Source: Paragordius varius
Taxonomy: Eukaryota > Nematomorpha
NCBI GenBank assembly: GCA_964247055.1
Contig: OZ176051.1
Coordinates: forward strand, 7,378,001 to 7,442,000
Direction: 5' to 3'
Length of the DNA stretch: 64,000 nt
Positions 39,101-50,127 of this stretch are shown here, one piece after another. Under the pieces are notes generated by a model. That model made no database searches. It had not been told where the DNA came from and worked only from the letters and a program-made list of their open reading frames with translations. Every line of letters begins with the position of its first letter. Positions within the stretch are counted from its first letter, which is position 1. Made by a program: the position numbers and the translations under genes.

Positions 39101-42100
39101 TAAGGTATGAAAACCAATGAAAAATAATTGATGATTTTAAACTATAAATCAACCTTAAGATGATAGGTTGTGTCCATTTAAGAAGACTGAAATCGGGCTA
39201 TCCTTTTCATGCCAGTAGTGCCATTTAAATAGCCGGGTTATTGAAACGCACTCAGATCAGCCTGGGGATATATTCCCAGGCTGATTGATGTAATTGAAGA
39301 GTATGGGATAGAAAGGCCATTAGTCCATATAATAGATTAGTGGTCCTTCCTCGTCATATAAAATTGGGTCAGGAAAGAACCTTTGTGATTAATTTGGATA
39401 AGGATGGTTTAGCATTTACACATTATGTTGGTAAATTCCGAATGTCCAAATCTAAATTATCAAATATGCTTGACTGGTCCCCAAATCGACCAACTGTTAT
39501 CAGATGAGGAATTCCTTAATTTGATGGGAGTCAAAGAGAAAATTGCTTGGGAGGCATATAAGTTATTTAATGATAACTTTCTCTATCATTCTACAAACTA
39601 AAAGGAATTGGCAACAGATCTCGTTAGTAGTTTTCACCAACTGGGTAAATATAAATTTATATTAAATCAATATATTATAATTTTAACTCCATTTACTATT
39701 AGGTGTAAATATGTCGCTCAAACTACACATAGTGGATCAGCACATAGACAAATTTCCACTCAGTAAACTCACCGATCAGACTGGTGAAAGGGTTCATCAG
39801 ACCTTGCAAAAAATTGAAAATTTGAAAAGGAAAAAACCCAGTCATATGATTGATGAGTATCTTTGGCATTATTGCCTATATCAACCATTATGATACAATA
39901 TACCTGTTACCTATTCAAATTTGTTAGGTTTATATTTTTGTTATCATGCAAATACAGTCATGGATTATCTTTAATATAAATTGTATTGTTTATGTAAAAT
40001 ACCTTCATTTATAATAATCCCTATGTTTGATAATTTACTTTGTGTAATAAATTTATTTTTCCTATATATATAATAATATATTTAGTCTTCTCAATCGAAA
40101 ATAATATTTTTGGATAAATGATTTTAGAGACAAGGTCGCTTTTTTGAAACATTGTAAATAAAATTTCTACATAGATTGCTATTTTTAGGTTGCATTGGTT
40201 TCTCTTAGATTAATCCTCTTCTTGAACCATCAGTAACAAACTACCCTACTTAGGAGATATGAGATCTAACTCATTGGAAAAGCTCTTGATATTGAATATT
40301 TCATAAAATACCTGATTAAAAAAGTTTTTCATAAAATGTATATAAATACTTTTTAATAAATTCAAATATTAGCATTAAAGCAATGGTACTTAACAAAAAA
40401 TTTGAAAGGCCGCAAAAATTATCTTGTCTCAAGAGCCGTAGAACATATTATATAAAAACTTGCAGACATTTACACTAAAAAAATATATAATAAAATTTAA
40501 TTGATAAGTCATTGCCATAAATACGCTTTTAGGACCGCGATATTACTAAAAATGAATTAAAGTCTGTTAATTCTTTCCTTAGCCATAAACTGTCTTTTTA
40601 AAAAATAATTAAGAAAAAATGGGGCGTAATCTAAAGAAAGATTTTTTTAAAATCTCACACTTCTAATTTAAGGAATGCACCTAAAAGCCATTAACACATG
40701 TAACTGTAACAAATATTTTATTATTATGGTTAGTATATATAAAAAAAAATTGCAATATTCATCGGGCTTGTCATGTTTTCTTAAATGTACATTACACAAT
40801 GTTTCATTTACCTAAAATTATTAGAAAATATACTATGTATCAGGGTGAAACAACTTTATTTAATGACAATTTCATTCTGCACGCTTCAATATACCTTGGG
40901 AATAACATATGACTAAATTTATGATCACTAGACATGATCATAGAAACTTTATATTAAAAATTTTTATTTTTTATTTAAATAAAAATTTTATAACTTTGTT
41001 TATATGTAATTTTTACATATAAGTAATATTTATATTAACGAATAAAGTTAATTTTGCCACATAATATTTTGATTTTCATTGAGTAGTTTAATTTTCATTG
41101 AGTATTTTTTAGGTTGCTAATATAAAGGGCTAAATTTAGTTAGATTAATTGAATCGTGTTTATTTTGAATGTATCCATTCATTTAGTGTTAGATAATGGC
41201 TTAATCATAGCAGAAAACGCCATCTATATAGTAAATAAAAACATTTTGTGGAGATTATTTTTTACCTTTACAGTTAGTGGCCTTATGAAGAAAATTTTAA
41301 AAGGACAATGTTTACCACGTGTCATAGTGTGAGACGCGTTTCGTCCTTGTTGTGGACTCATCAGCCACACATAATGAACACGGGTAAACACTGTCAGTTA
41401 GGTGTTTGTATATATATACTGAGTATTTTAAGATTTAAGTCCAATTTTCGTGAAAGAGAAAACAGAGAACTTAGGCCAGCAAAGGGCAACCGATTGTGCT
41501 TAGATTAAGCCAATTATTATATCTCCTTTGTGGCTGATGAGTCCACAACAAGGACGAAATGCGTCTCAAACTTTGACACGTGGTAAACACTGTCCTCTGT
41601 AAATTTTCGTTTCATAAAGCCACCTATTGCTTAATAAAAAGTACTATGACTTCTAATTGCAAAGGTAGGCTAAGAAAATAATATCCACAAAATATTTAAT
41701 TTACCATTCATATTGAGCCAAAATTTTGCAAAAAATATATCAATATTACTTATATTATATATACATATATAAGTTTTATAATATTTGATAACGTTTTATG
41801 CAAATACATTGATTTTTTCAAATTATAACCATATATGGAAAAAGTGGAAAATTTTTTTTATATATTGACAATTTTTATCCTTATATTTCTCAATCGTAGT
41901 TGTCTCAGCGGTCATATTAAGCTAGGTGTGATATCCTGAGGAAAAATTTACCCATTTTGCACACTAAAAAAAATTGTAAGGATTCATATTATACATTACG
42001 GATCATACTTTTCAGCTATAAACAAAAATAGTTATAACTTTTTAATCAAAACACACATACAAGTTTGCGTATTAAAATTTATGATTCTTAAAATTTACAT

Positions 42101-44643
42101 AAAATTACTAATTTCATAAATCCCATATCGTATCGAAATTAGAAATGGGTTAAAAAAATATTTACCTTAACATCAAATTCATGAGTTGTAAGCCTTCACC
42201 ATCCAAAAACTTTTGACGATTCCCAGCATTCATCAAACATAATCCAAGACAATCAAACAGATTAAACATGTATTCTTGTTCTTCTGACGTATCTGGATCA
42301 TGTTTTTTATAAACCTAATATTCAGGGGTTAAACATTTGAAAGACATGGTAAAATAAGGCAGTTAATCAAAGCGCTAAATTAAATTAATGATTTAGAACG
42401 TTCTTACATATTTTTATGATAAAATAACGGTTTACAAAAAAACTAAAGCGCCCAATTATTTGAAATGCAGCAAATAAAGAAATTTAGTGCCCCTTTTAAT
42501 GCGGAACAATAATTAAAAATAGCTCATTATAAAATAAATAATATAAAAATATGGTTCCAAAGAGAACCGGCACTCTATTTAAAACAACTTTAAGGTCATA
42601 TTGTTATCATGAAAAGATGCTACCTAACATCAATAAAAACGTTAAATAGTGTATTTAGCTCTAATTATTTAACCTTATCCACATGATAGAATACCCTAAA
42701 CTATATTTCGATCAAACAATAAATTTAATATGCAAATTTAGTTAAAGGCATGTTATTTTCATTGCTAAATTTCTAATCTATTGGTTTTAAAAGGTTTTAA
42801 ATATATGGCTCTATCTTAAACTAGTCAAATTTTGCCACGACTTATGCATCAAACCAAATAAGTAATTGTTATTAACTTACTGCTAATTGCCTCAGTAAAA
42901 GATCAATTCCGCCACACTTTTCAACGTAAGCTCGGTTACCTTTAATAACAAAATTAACAATTATTATTATAAAATCAATAAACATAATAAAAGGTTTAAA
43001 AAGAGCCAAAATTACCTTCATGACTCTGTAATAGGATGGCTAATATTTCGCTCGCATATAATTTATTTGCATCGAACGGTAGTTTTAGCTAAAAAATATC
43101 AAAATTACAAAAAAACAGAAAAAATAAAAGTAGTAAAATAGGTTAACCAATTGGTAAAATATAGCATACCTTGAAACGTTTTAAAAGCCATGATATAAGT
43201 TCTTCTTTTACCGGGCTCCCGTCTTTAATGATGGTCGGATCAATTTCGGTCAAATTTTCAATGATTGCTGCAAAGAATAAAAATTATGGTGATTAGTAAA
43301 TTAATTGAACTCAATTTATATGTAAAGTCTTACCTAATGAATTGTAGACCCCTGTGCTTTCCTCTTTTACACTTTCATCTAATCTCTCCATATTTTGAAT
43401 GAGGGATTGAATAATTTGAGCGTTAAGCTATTAGATGGGAGTATAAATTTAAAATTTTATAATTGATTAAATTTTATGGCAGATGATGTTTTGTGGAACT
43501 GTTATAAATGTTAAATGGTTTTTGGTCAAAAATCAGAATAAAACACAAGACACACAAAAAATTCTTATAAAATATAAAGATATTCTGGCAAAAAATGTAT
43601 AAATATGTCCGATTTATTTTGGGGCTTAAGAGTCATTAATATCAAAAAAATTGCGAACATTATGTTAAAAAAATTTCATCGAAAAAAGCTTCTTAAATAT
43701 TTTTTTACATACACCTAAAATTATAATAAACTTAACACCTATTAAATCTAATATTTTGGTAAGATCTTCAAAAAATAACTATGTTCTAATTCTCTCGAGT
43801 TGAGCTGTTGTTTTAAAATAGTTAAATATCCGGGAAAGCAAAAACATTTAACAAGTGCTAGATAATTAAAATATATGTTTTGAAAATGATACATAGCTTT
43901 AATCAACTTTTAGCAAAATTAAATTATCCATTGTATTAAACCAAAAAATTTCAACATATTATAAAAACACATTTTATAGTTGATGTCGCTTAAGATTCCT
44001 CACTGAATTTTAAAGCTTGCCCGTCACCAAATTTCTAATACATATGATCATTAAAAGAAATATATTTTCCAAAGAAAAATTTAAATAATCACCAAAGATT
44101 GAACAAAAGCGTTGAAGGAGTCAAATATTTCGGGATTTTCTAAAAACAAGCCTTCAGACGCGTTTAAATCTGTCATTTCTTGAATTAATTCAATCATTGC
44201 GTTTGCAATGTCAGAATTTTCATGGCTTAACAAACTAATCATAGATGGAATGATATTGAGATCAACAAGTATATTGTAAAGGTGGGGAACTGTGGACAAT
44301 ATATGCATTTCTTGAATGATTCCATGTAAATTTAATTCAGAGTCAAAAAATCTAAAGTTTATAAACTATGATACTTTTCTGGGTTATCACCAAATTTAAT
44401 CCGCAATTCTTGATTTTTTAATATTCTTTTTTCGAAAAGAAGCAGCATTCGTTTGAGTGAGGCTTCGTCAAATTCTTCGGCATCATCTACATTATCATCC
44501 TCCAATAATTTTAAAATATCTTTTTGTGATTGCGAATTATCTTCACTTATTTTGGCTCTTTTAGCTTCTTTTGATTCTTCCTCGTTAGCTCTTTTAAGGT
44601 TTTGATCGGGTTTGAAAGCGACAATTTCAGAAACATCGACCAT
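36184..44643 (-). CDS. CTNNBL1: Beta-catenin-like protein 1 (armadillo-type, spliceosome-associated)
   Basis: Complete gene, twelve exons in phase, 584 residues (human about 563). Exons: 44,643-44,375; 44,351-44,093; 43,427-43,334; 43,267-43,170; 43,088-43,016; 42,939-42,881; 42,314-42,166; 37,783-37,539; 37,385-37,261; 37,157-37,077; 36,695-36,479; 36,269-36,184. Family signatures: an N-terminal acidic/basic region with NLS-like KRANEEESKEAKRAK; KNQELRIKFGDNPEK; IQEMHILSTVPHLY; RLDESVKEE; LPFDANKLYASEILAILLQ; GEGLQLMNLMLREKK; LGLRTVFPLFMK; EEEFYLKRLEAGLL; last exon EYAGNLG ... LIDKF. The human protein binds CDC5L in the PRP19 complex and acts in nuclear pre-mRNA splicing; I infer the same here. 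Odd points: exon 8 holds an acidic insertion of about 30 residues (DTDDINIEQPQDRNEDIVDG) not in the human protein, intron 1 is only 23 nt, and intron 7 (4,382 bp) hosts the palindromic element. Confidence 0.97.
41304..41395 (-). ncRNA. Type I hammerhead ribozyme motif, copy 1
   Basis: On the minus strand the catalytic core is intact: CTGATGA (41,364-41,358), stem II GTCC-loop-GGAC, GAAA, and a minimal stem III ACGCGT followed by the cleavage base C (41,333). Stem I closes as GTGTGG with TCACAC next to the core, then an internal loop, then a long outer helix GACAGTGTTTACCCGTG with CACGTGGTAAACATTGTC. The outer loops needed for the tertiary contact are present. The tiny stem III is typical of metazoan retroelement hammerheads, which work best as dimers. 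Activity is predicted, not shown. Confidence 0.85.
41524..41596 (+). ncRNA. Type I hammerhead ribozyme motif, copy 2 (decayed stem I)
   Basis: The core CTGATGA (41,534-41,540), stem II GTCC/GGAC with the same loop as copy 1, GAAA and stem III ATGCGT followed by C at 41,565 are all present. Stem I is weaker: TTTGTGG against TCAAACT leaves mismatches, and the outer 5' strand of copy 1 is missing, although the 3' strand CACGTGGTAAACACTGTC is kept. It is probably less active than copy 1 or inactive. Confidence 0.75.
44352..44374 (-). other. 23-nt intron 1 of CTNNBL1
   Basis: On the minus strand it runs GTATCATAG...AAACTTTAG. Removing it gives NPEK-FFDSELNLHGIIQEM, which follows the human order NPEKFMESELDLNDIIQEM. 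Left in, it brings a stop and a frameshift within the most conserved part of the protein, so it is best read as an intron. Confidence 0.88.
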
Positions 44644-44870
44644 CTTGATAAATGAAAGAAAACCAATTCAGATAAATATTATAATTTTACAAATCAGTAA
44701 TAAATTTTATTATACAGTGATTTCACTTGACAAAAGATGCATGTTTTCTTAACATATAAATTTTTGGGGTAGTTAGTTCCCAAATCAATCTATTAAAATC
44801 TTTTAAACCAATTAAAAATATTAAGCCGAAACTATTTTTAGATTTTGAATATATATCCAACTAATGACAG

Positions 44871-45056
44871 GCTAGGTTGAAGGATCCAGGAAACGTGGAC
44901 GCTGCAAGATGCGCTGGATCGAAAACCTAAACAAAGAAACCAATCTCTCTTTACAACAGCTAACATCACTCGCTTAAATCGAATAAACTGGAGAAAATAT
45001 ACCTTCGAAAAAGCAATAAATCGAGAACGATCTTTGCTATAATAATAATAATAATA
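44871..45056 (+). mobile_element. 3' end of a LINE with (TAA)n tail
   Basis: The plus strand encodes VEGSRKRGRCKMRWIENLNK and SLQQLTSLA, matching the C-terminal tail (VEGxRxRGRPxxRW) of endonuclease-reverse transcriptase proteins of non-LTR elements, followed closely by a TAA microsatellite at 45,041-45,056 as in a LINE 3' terminus. Only the last 190 bp or so remain; the frame has an internal stop. Family not assigned. Confidence 0.7.
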
Positions 45057-45739
45057 TTCTAATATTACCCCAATATGCCATGAACAAAGGAATGAAAACG
45101 TCATAAAGTGCTAATACTTTATCTATTGTAATTTCATAAGATTTACATAGGTTAAAATTGTAATAAAATATATAACATTTAACGGCAAAAATGGAAAGAA
45201 TAGATGCTATGGCTCATATTTTAGCTAGGCTATTAATATAGAAAGAAAGTTTTTTTTCTTTAGTGCACACAAAATATGGAATAATATATAATTTCTGATA
45301 GAATAATGTATAAGGATTCTGTCGGTGTGATTTTTAAGTTTAATGAATGATATTGGAAAAATATTTACCATTTAATTGTTCCATAAAAATATGAAAATCA
45401 ATTTTATTATTTTTCTCTTTTCTCATCATATTGTAATGACTTAACGGCATTTGATGAGCCATATATCAGGCCTTTTCTAGATCAAATACTCGATTTGCTA
45501 AAATCAAATGACTCAAATACATTGGTCAAAACTTAGGGTGGTAAAATTTAAGGCTACAAATTTTGTAAAGTTCTAAAACACATAATTCTCATTAGAGTAA
45601 AAGAAAAATATATAATTTAACCTCAAAAGTAGTTTTCGAACTTTTATAAATGTCTGCAAATATACTTTAACACTGAATTTCAGAAAAGTTAAAATATTTC
45701 ATTAACTCCCCTTATACTAACTTCGGATTATAACAAAAC

Positions 45740-48298
45740 AACTTAAGTGGGTCAACGAATAAACATATTTAGATACAATTATCAACACTTCAAGTTCCAG
45801 CCCAGACAAAAAAGACGTATAGTTATAGCCAAATCCACTTTGGCCCTACAAGCGATGGAAATCTCATGATATACATCTAAAAACTAAAATCCGATTAATA
45901 AACGCCTTAATATCTCCTAACATGATATAGGGTTGTGAAAGCTGGACCATTAAAAGTGATGACGAGAAAAGAAAACGCTTTAGAGTCAGTGGCGTACCGA
46001 GGGGGAGGGGGGCAAGGGGTTGCATCATGCCCCGGGCGCGGTTATTTAGGGGCGCTTAAATGATTTTTTTAAATTAAATTTAATGCAAAAATAATAATAA
46101 CTTTCAAGTAAGATTTTTCAGCAATTTACGTAATAATCCCTAATAATATAAAAATTTTATAAATATCAAGAGCAAACATTATGCAAAAAACAATTTTCAT
46201 GTAGGTATTCCCTTCAACAACTCAGCGGTTGCGCAAATAGGAAACGAAAAATCCAGGGATAAAATAAAACAAATAAAATGCCAATGTGTATGAAATCTTA
46301 TTTAACAAAAATATCTGACCATAACATTGAAAAAAGTGTATGCGACACTTAACGGTACCCCTTAATAATAATAGTCACTTAAATACACCTGAAACCCTAG
46401 TTATATCCAATAAATAGAGATGAGAGTACTACAAATATATCATAAATATTTCCAAGCGCTATACCTACAGAGTTAATGATATCGCCTTTTTAAAATTTAC
46501 TAAAAATAATGAGCCCGTAATGTTTAATCAACTCACAGAAGTGACTCGTGGATCTCAAGGATTTAAAATTAAATGCAATCTCTTAACTGAAAATCATCGT
46601 TCAATGACTCAAACTTAGTTTTTTTCGACGTGTCGATAAAAAACAAGGATTTGAAGTTGAGAGGTCTTAACTAAAGAAGAGATCTGCGTATTGTTTTTAT
46701 TGTCTACTTTTTGATCGATCTAATTCTTTACCGTCATCTTTTACTACGCATGGTAATAAATGGAGGAAAGATAAATTAATCCATTATGAAAAACCTCAAT
46801 CATCGGAAAGGATTTAATACTTGGAAAGCCAAAAGATTGTTAAATAAAACAGGAGTTGATTCTGCTCTAGAAGCTCACATACAATCGGAAAGGGATCGAT
46901 GGCGAAATATTTTACACCGAATATAGGCCTGAATTTCCAATTTTTTCGAGAACATGTTGAAAGTATAATCTAGATGACTTAGCACCTTACTAAAACTTGT
47001 AGCTCAGTTTGACCCAATAATGGGAGAACACATGGGAAACATTGAATCTCCTAATTTATCCTATGTTTCACCCGAAATCTAAAATGAGTTTATACTTAGC
47101 TTCAAGAGTTAAAGCTAAAATGATCTTTGACATAAAAAAGTAAATATTATGGAATTATATTAGATTCAACGCCAGATATTGCCCACCGAACAAATGTCTC
47201 AAGTTGTCAGGTATGTGTTTATTGATTATGAGAAAAAGAAAGTTGTCTTAAAAGAATTATTTTTGGGTTTTTTTAGTTTGTTCAACAAAGATATTTGTGA
47301 ATTGAAAAGGTAATTTTACACTAAATATGGATAATATTCAGTTATCAAATTGTGGATCTCAATGCTATGATGCAGCTGCGATGTCGGGTCACATTTTAGG
47401 CGTTCCCAAAGAATTCTGGAATAAAATAAAAGAGCAATATTTGTCAGCCGCCACAAATATTCCATGAATTTAGTAGGAGTCACGGTAACAAAACAAGATG
47501 TTATTGTTATGATATGCTTCGGAATAATTGAAAATATCAATCTTTTTTTCACGTTCTACTATATTAGATGGGACCTCTTAAAAAATAAACTAAAAAATGT
47601 TAAACGTGAGTCTGAAACCCGATGGAGTGCTAGAATTCAAGCAGTTAAGTCATTGTTGAGGATATAGATGATTTAGAGCTGTTAAAAGATTTAAGTAAAA
47701 ATACAAATACTAGTGAAACGAGAAGTGAGGTATCCGTTTTACTTCGGAATGTTTTAAATTTCATTTTTTTAACATTAATTTTTTTGGCATCAAATACCTA
47801 GAAGAATCGATAGGGTTCAACATATATTGCAAGATCCTAAAATTAATTTTAATGAAGAATTTAAGGACGTTTGTATTATTTTTAATAAATTGTTTTATTA
47901 GCTTTCAAAAGAGGGGGGGGGGCATAAGAATTTTATGCCCCGGGCGCCGCAAACGCTCGTAACGCCACTGTTTAGAGTTCTGCTGTAGGAAAATACTCGA
48001 TATAATATGGAAGGTCAAAGCGAAGAACATTGATATTGTAATCAAATCAACGCACAAAGAGGCTTCGTGGTAAAATAATAAAACAAAAATTCGGTTACTT
48101 TGGACACATAATTCGAGGACATTCTCAAAAGGATATAAAGTTAGGAAAAGTAAATGACAAGAGAGGAAGAGACAGAAAACGTATTCGTTGGAACGAAATT
48201 ATAAAATTAATGGTCGATAATTATTGACCACAAGCTCAAAACAACATTTATTCTCTTACTATTCATAAGGATCAAAGAGGCGTAATGTCTTAACATGG
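45740..48298 (+). mobile_element. LINE 3' fragment, split by a hAT element
   Basis: Two pieces, 45,740-45,986 and 47,979-48,298, are separated by the hAT insertion. The first encodes SSSSPDKKDV, SHDIHLKTKIRLINALI and GCESWTIKSDDEKRKR; the second FGYFGHIIRGHSQKDIKLGK and KRGRDRKRIRWNEI. The order and motifs (KTKIRLxNAL, YGCESWTIK, GHIxR, RGRxxxRW) are those of the C-terminal part of endonuclease-reverse transcriptase proteins of non-LTR retrotransposons. Several stops and frame changes show it is dead. Confidence 0.75.
45987..47970 (+). mobile_element. hAT DNA transposon fossil (1,984 bp) with 8-bp target duplication
   Basis: The ends are CAGTGGCGTACCGAGGG and (in reverse) CAGTGGCGTTACGAGCG, both leading into a GC-rich GCCCCGGGCGC patch that contrasts with the AT-rich host. 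A perfect 8-bp duplication TTTAGAGT lies at 45,979-45,986 and 47,971-47,978, inside the LINE fragment. Transposase remnants in several frames include SALEAHIQSERDRWRNIL, ASRVKAKMIF followed by TPDIAHRTNVSS, CYDAAAMSG and SETRWSARIQAVKSL, in the order found in hAT transposases of the DUF4371/TTF-zinc-finger type. Many stops, frameshifts and probable deletions make it non-functional. It is the youngest layer at this site, since it interrupts the LINE. Confidence 0.9.
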
Positions 48299-48809
48299 CT
48301 CTTAACTTTGTAAATTATATTAGTATAATTATAAATAGAATCCTATCACTATCCCCGCAAAGCCTACCTATCATAATAGACATAATTGTAGTATATTGTG
48401 GTATTGTAGTATAGTGCTAATAAGCAAGCACAATCTAAATTATTTAAATATCTACCTCGCTATATATTCCGATTTTTCCTAATCGCTAAAGATTTGGATA
48501 TCTTTATGCCGCTCTTAAAAGATATATGCGACGAAAGGTCATTAGGCATCGTTAAAACATGCACGGCGATTTATTAAACATCTGATTAATATATGCCTCA
48601 AAAGTTACGGCAACTTAAAATATATTCCATGTTTAAAGGGTAAAATTATGTAAAACCCTATTTTTGCCTTAATTTATTGTTTTAATTTAATTGAGTGTGA
48701 CATATTAAGATTTTATATGATGTTTTAACAATCAAATAATTGTATCTTGTTCTAATAATTTCAAACACAATTTAATAATTAACATACTTTAAAGTGAACA
48801 TATATTCAA

Positions 48810-49655
48810 ATGAAAATGATAAAAACAAAGGTAATCCTAATTTGGTCATTTTTATCCGTTCTGCTTTTTCACATTTATACGATTGAGGGAAAAGCCCCAC
48901 CACCACCAGCTAAGACCACCAAAAAAGATATCAAGAAACCACCTGAGCCAAAAGGTAAATCTGAAGTACCGCTTGTTGGTTCAACTCCACATCATTCAAC
49001 AACAAAAAGTGCCGGTTTTAAGTGTCCAGTTCCCCCTAAGGTGACTTCGTGTAAGTGCCCACCAAAAATCAAACCTCTCCTCATCAAAGATGTTCATGGT
49101 TGTGAAATTTGTTCATGTACGGGTATGACAACTCATCCGGCCAAAGTTGAACATGTGTCTAGCACGCCGACTCTCTCGGTCACAATCAAAAATGAAACAA
49201 GTAATAACATGGAGGAAGGAAAAAGCAATGAAGGCGCTAACTCTAAAAATTTGACAAATCCCCACGGTTCTTCATCCGAAAACGGAATGGGAATGGGTGA
49301 ACTGCCAAGCGTAACACAAGGAGGGATATCAGTTGAACCACAAACTCCTAATGTTTCAATTTCGTCTTCCATGCGATCACAAGAAGTAGGAGGGATGGGA
49401 TTGCAATCTACGGTCAAGCGGGAAGTTTTGAAACAAGAAAATGCACCACAAACTACACATGGCGGCGAAAACCCTACTTTACCGCCAATGAGTAGTTCCC
49501 ACCCTGTGTCATCTTCCATAGAGGTGATGACCAAACCTTCTACAAAACATCCTGGGAAGAAAAGTTCAAGTTTGAGTCAATGGAAAACTACGAATCCCTT
49601 TAAAATTATATTGATTGGAAGTTTTAGCTTGATAATAGGATTGCTACTTTTATAG
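48810..49655 (+). CDS. Probable GPI-anchored protein with antistasin-like cysteine motif
   Basis: A single open exon of 281 residues starting MKMIKTKVILIWSFLSVL, an N-terminal signal peptide (about residues 1-27). A Pro-rich basic stretch (APPPPAKTTKKDIKKPPE) follows. Residues about 71-104 hold six cysteines in the order KCPVPPKVTSCKCPP ... DVHGCEICSC; the GCEICxC ending is the mark of antistasin-like (hirustasin) protease-inhibitor repeats. Residues 110-255 are Ser/Thr/Pro-rich, a mucin-like stalk. The C-terminus (NPFKIILIGSFSLIIGLLLL) is hydrophobic with no charged tail, the usual signal for GPI attachment. I infer a cell-surface protein with one inhibitor-like module; a diverged or decoy module is equally possible. 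It lies 472 bp upstream of the LRR membrane-protein gene on the same strand. GC content is higher than in the surroundings, in keeping with real coding sequence. Confidence 0.85.
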   Translation: MKMIKTKVILIWSFLSVLLFHIYTIEGKAPPPPAKTTKKDIKKPPEPKGKSEVPLVGSTPHHSTTKSAGFKCPVPPKVTSCKCPPKIKPLLIKDVHGCEICSCTGMTTHPAKVEHVSSTPTLSVTIKNETSNNMEEGKSNEGANSKNLTNPHGSSSENGMGMGELPSVTQGGISVEPQTPNVSISSSMRSQEVGGMGLQSTVKREVLKQENAPQTTHGGENPTLPPMSSSHPVSSSIEVMTKPSTKHPGKKSSSLSQWKTTNPFKIILIGSFSLIIGLLLL

Positions 49656-50127
49656 ACCATACTATACCATACTAACAATCTATTAGCGAGACGTTATGAT
49701 TAGATAATATTTTATTTTACGTTCCTATATTGACTATAAATATAAAAATTATTAATGATTCTACACAATGTATCTCTTCAAATAAATGTATACGTATATG
49801 AATTAATTGATTATGTGTTTATATTTTTATTACATTATAATTTTGCCCAAAAGTGTTTTTTTCTTAATAATAAGAATAACAATAGATAGATAACATTAAT
49901 TGATTTAATAGAATAAACAATATATGCAATGCACAAAGATTGATAAAATGCATTTACGATTTGTTATATATCTACTTAAATAAACATATCCTTGTAGTCT
50001 GAAAAATATTTACCGCTAAATTATTTTTAAAAAACCTAACTAAATAAAACAAGGCGCAAAAATAATAATTAAATATGTTTTTTCGAAGAATTTATTTGCC
50101 TCAAATATAAAAATTATCTGTTTCGAA

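Larger units (their letters stand above)
41183..41703. mobile_element. Hammerhead-ribozyme-bearing insertion with 8-bp target duplication
   Basis: This 521-bp block is absent from the left arm of the host palindrome. It is flanked by CCATTCAT at 41,175-41,182 and 41,704-41,711, while the empty left arm has one copy. It holds two hammerhead motifs in opposite directions. The flanks downstream of each motif are homologous in inverted form (CACGTGGTAAACA..., then CCACAAAAT). After its flank, the minus-strand unit continues into GATTAAGCCATTAT, which is the sequence just upstream of the plus-strand hammerhead (GATTAAGCCAATTAT, 41,504). This is what one expects of a tandem unit of about 190 bp that was broken and inverted. 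Penelope-like elements and retrozymes are the known carriers of such type I motifs; no reverse transcriptase is seen here, so it is at most non-autonomous. Confidence 0.75.
37893..41968. mobile_element. Large palindromic element in CTNNBL1 intron 7, with a duplicated coding segment
   Basis: The left arm (about 37,893-39,005) and the right arm (about 39,655-41,968) are inverted copies, matching from TTTTCCTCAAGATATCACAC outside to ATAGTAAATGGAGTTAAAAT inside; a 521-bp insertion at 41,183-41,703 and other length differences explain the longer right arm. Each arm encodes a piece of the same protein: minus strand 38,955-38,770 and plus strand 39,711-39,893, both starting MSLKLHIVDQHIDKFP and holding an H-Q dyad and SHMI...LWHYC. 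This resembles the C-terminal part of a multicopy protein family I know mainly from arthropods (pattern MSxKxHFLxxHLDxFP...GERFHQD...YCW); no accepted function. The loop (about 39,330-39,620) holds more of it (LPRHIKLGQE, then GPQIDQLLSDEEFLN). The coding parts are broken. I cannot assign a transposon superfamily. Confidence 0.7.

Noticed and set aside
41304-41395. Alternative hammerhead fold with a longer stem III (ACGCGTC pairing with GACACGT)
   Set aside because: This would place G at the cleavage position, which is not permitted. The fold with minimal stem III puts C there and gives a good stem I.
49133-49534. 133-residue minus-strand open frame
   Set aside because: It is the antisense of the GPI-anchored protein gene, with no splice context and no recognisable domain.
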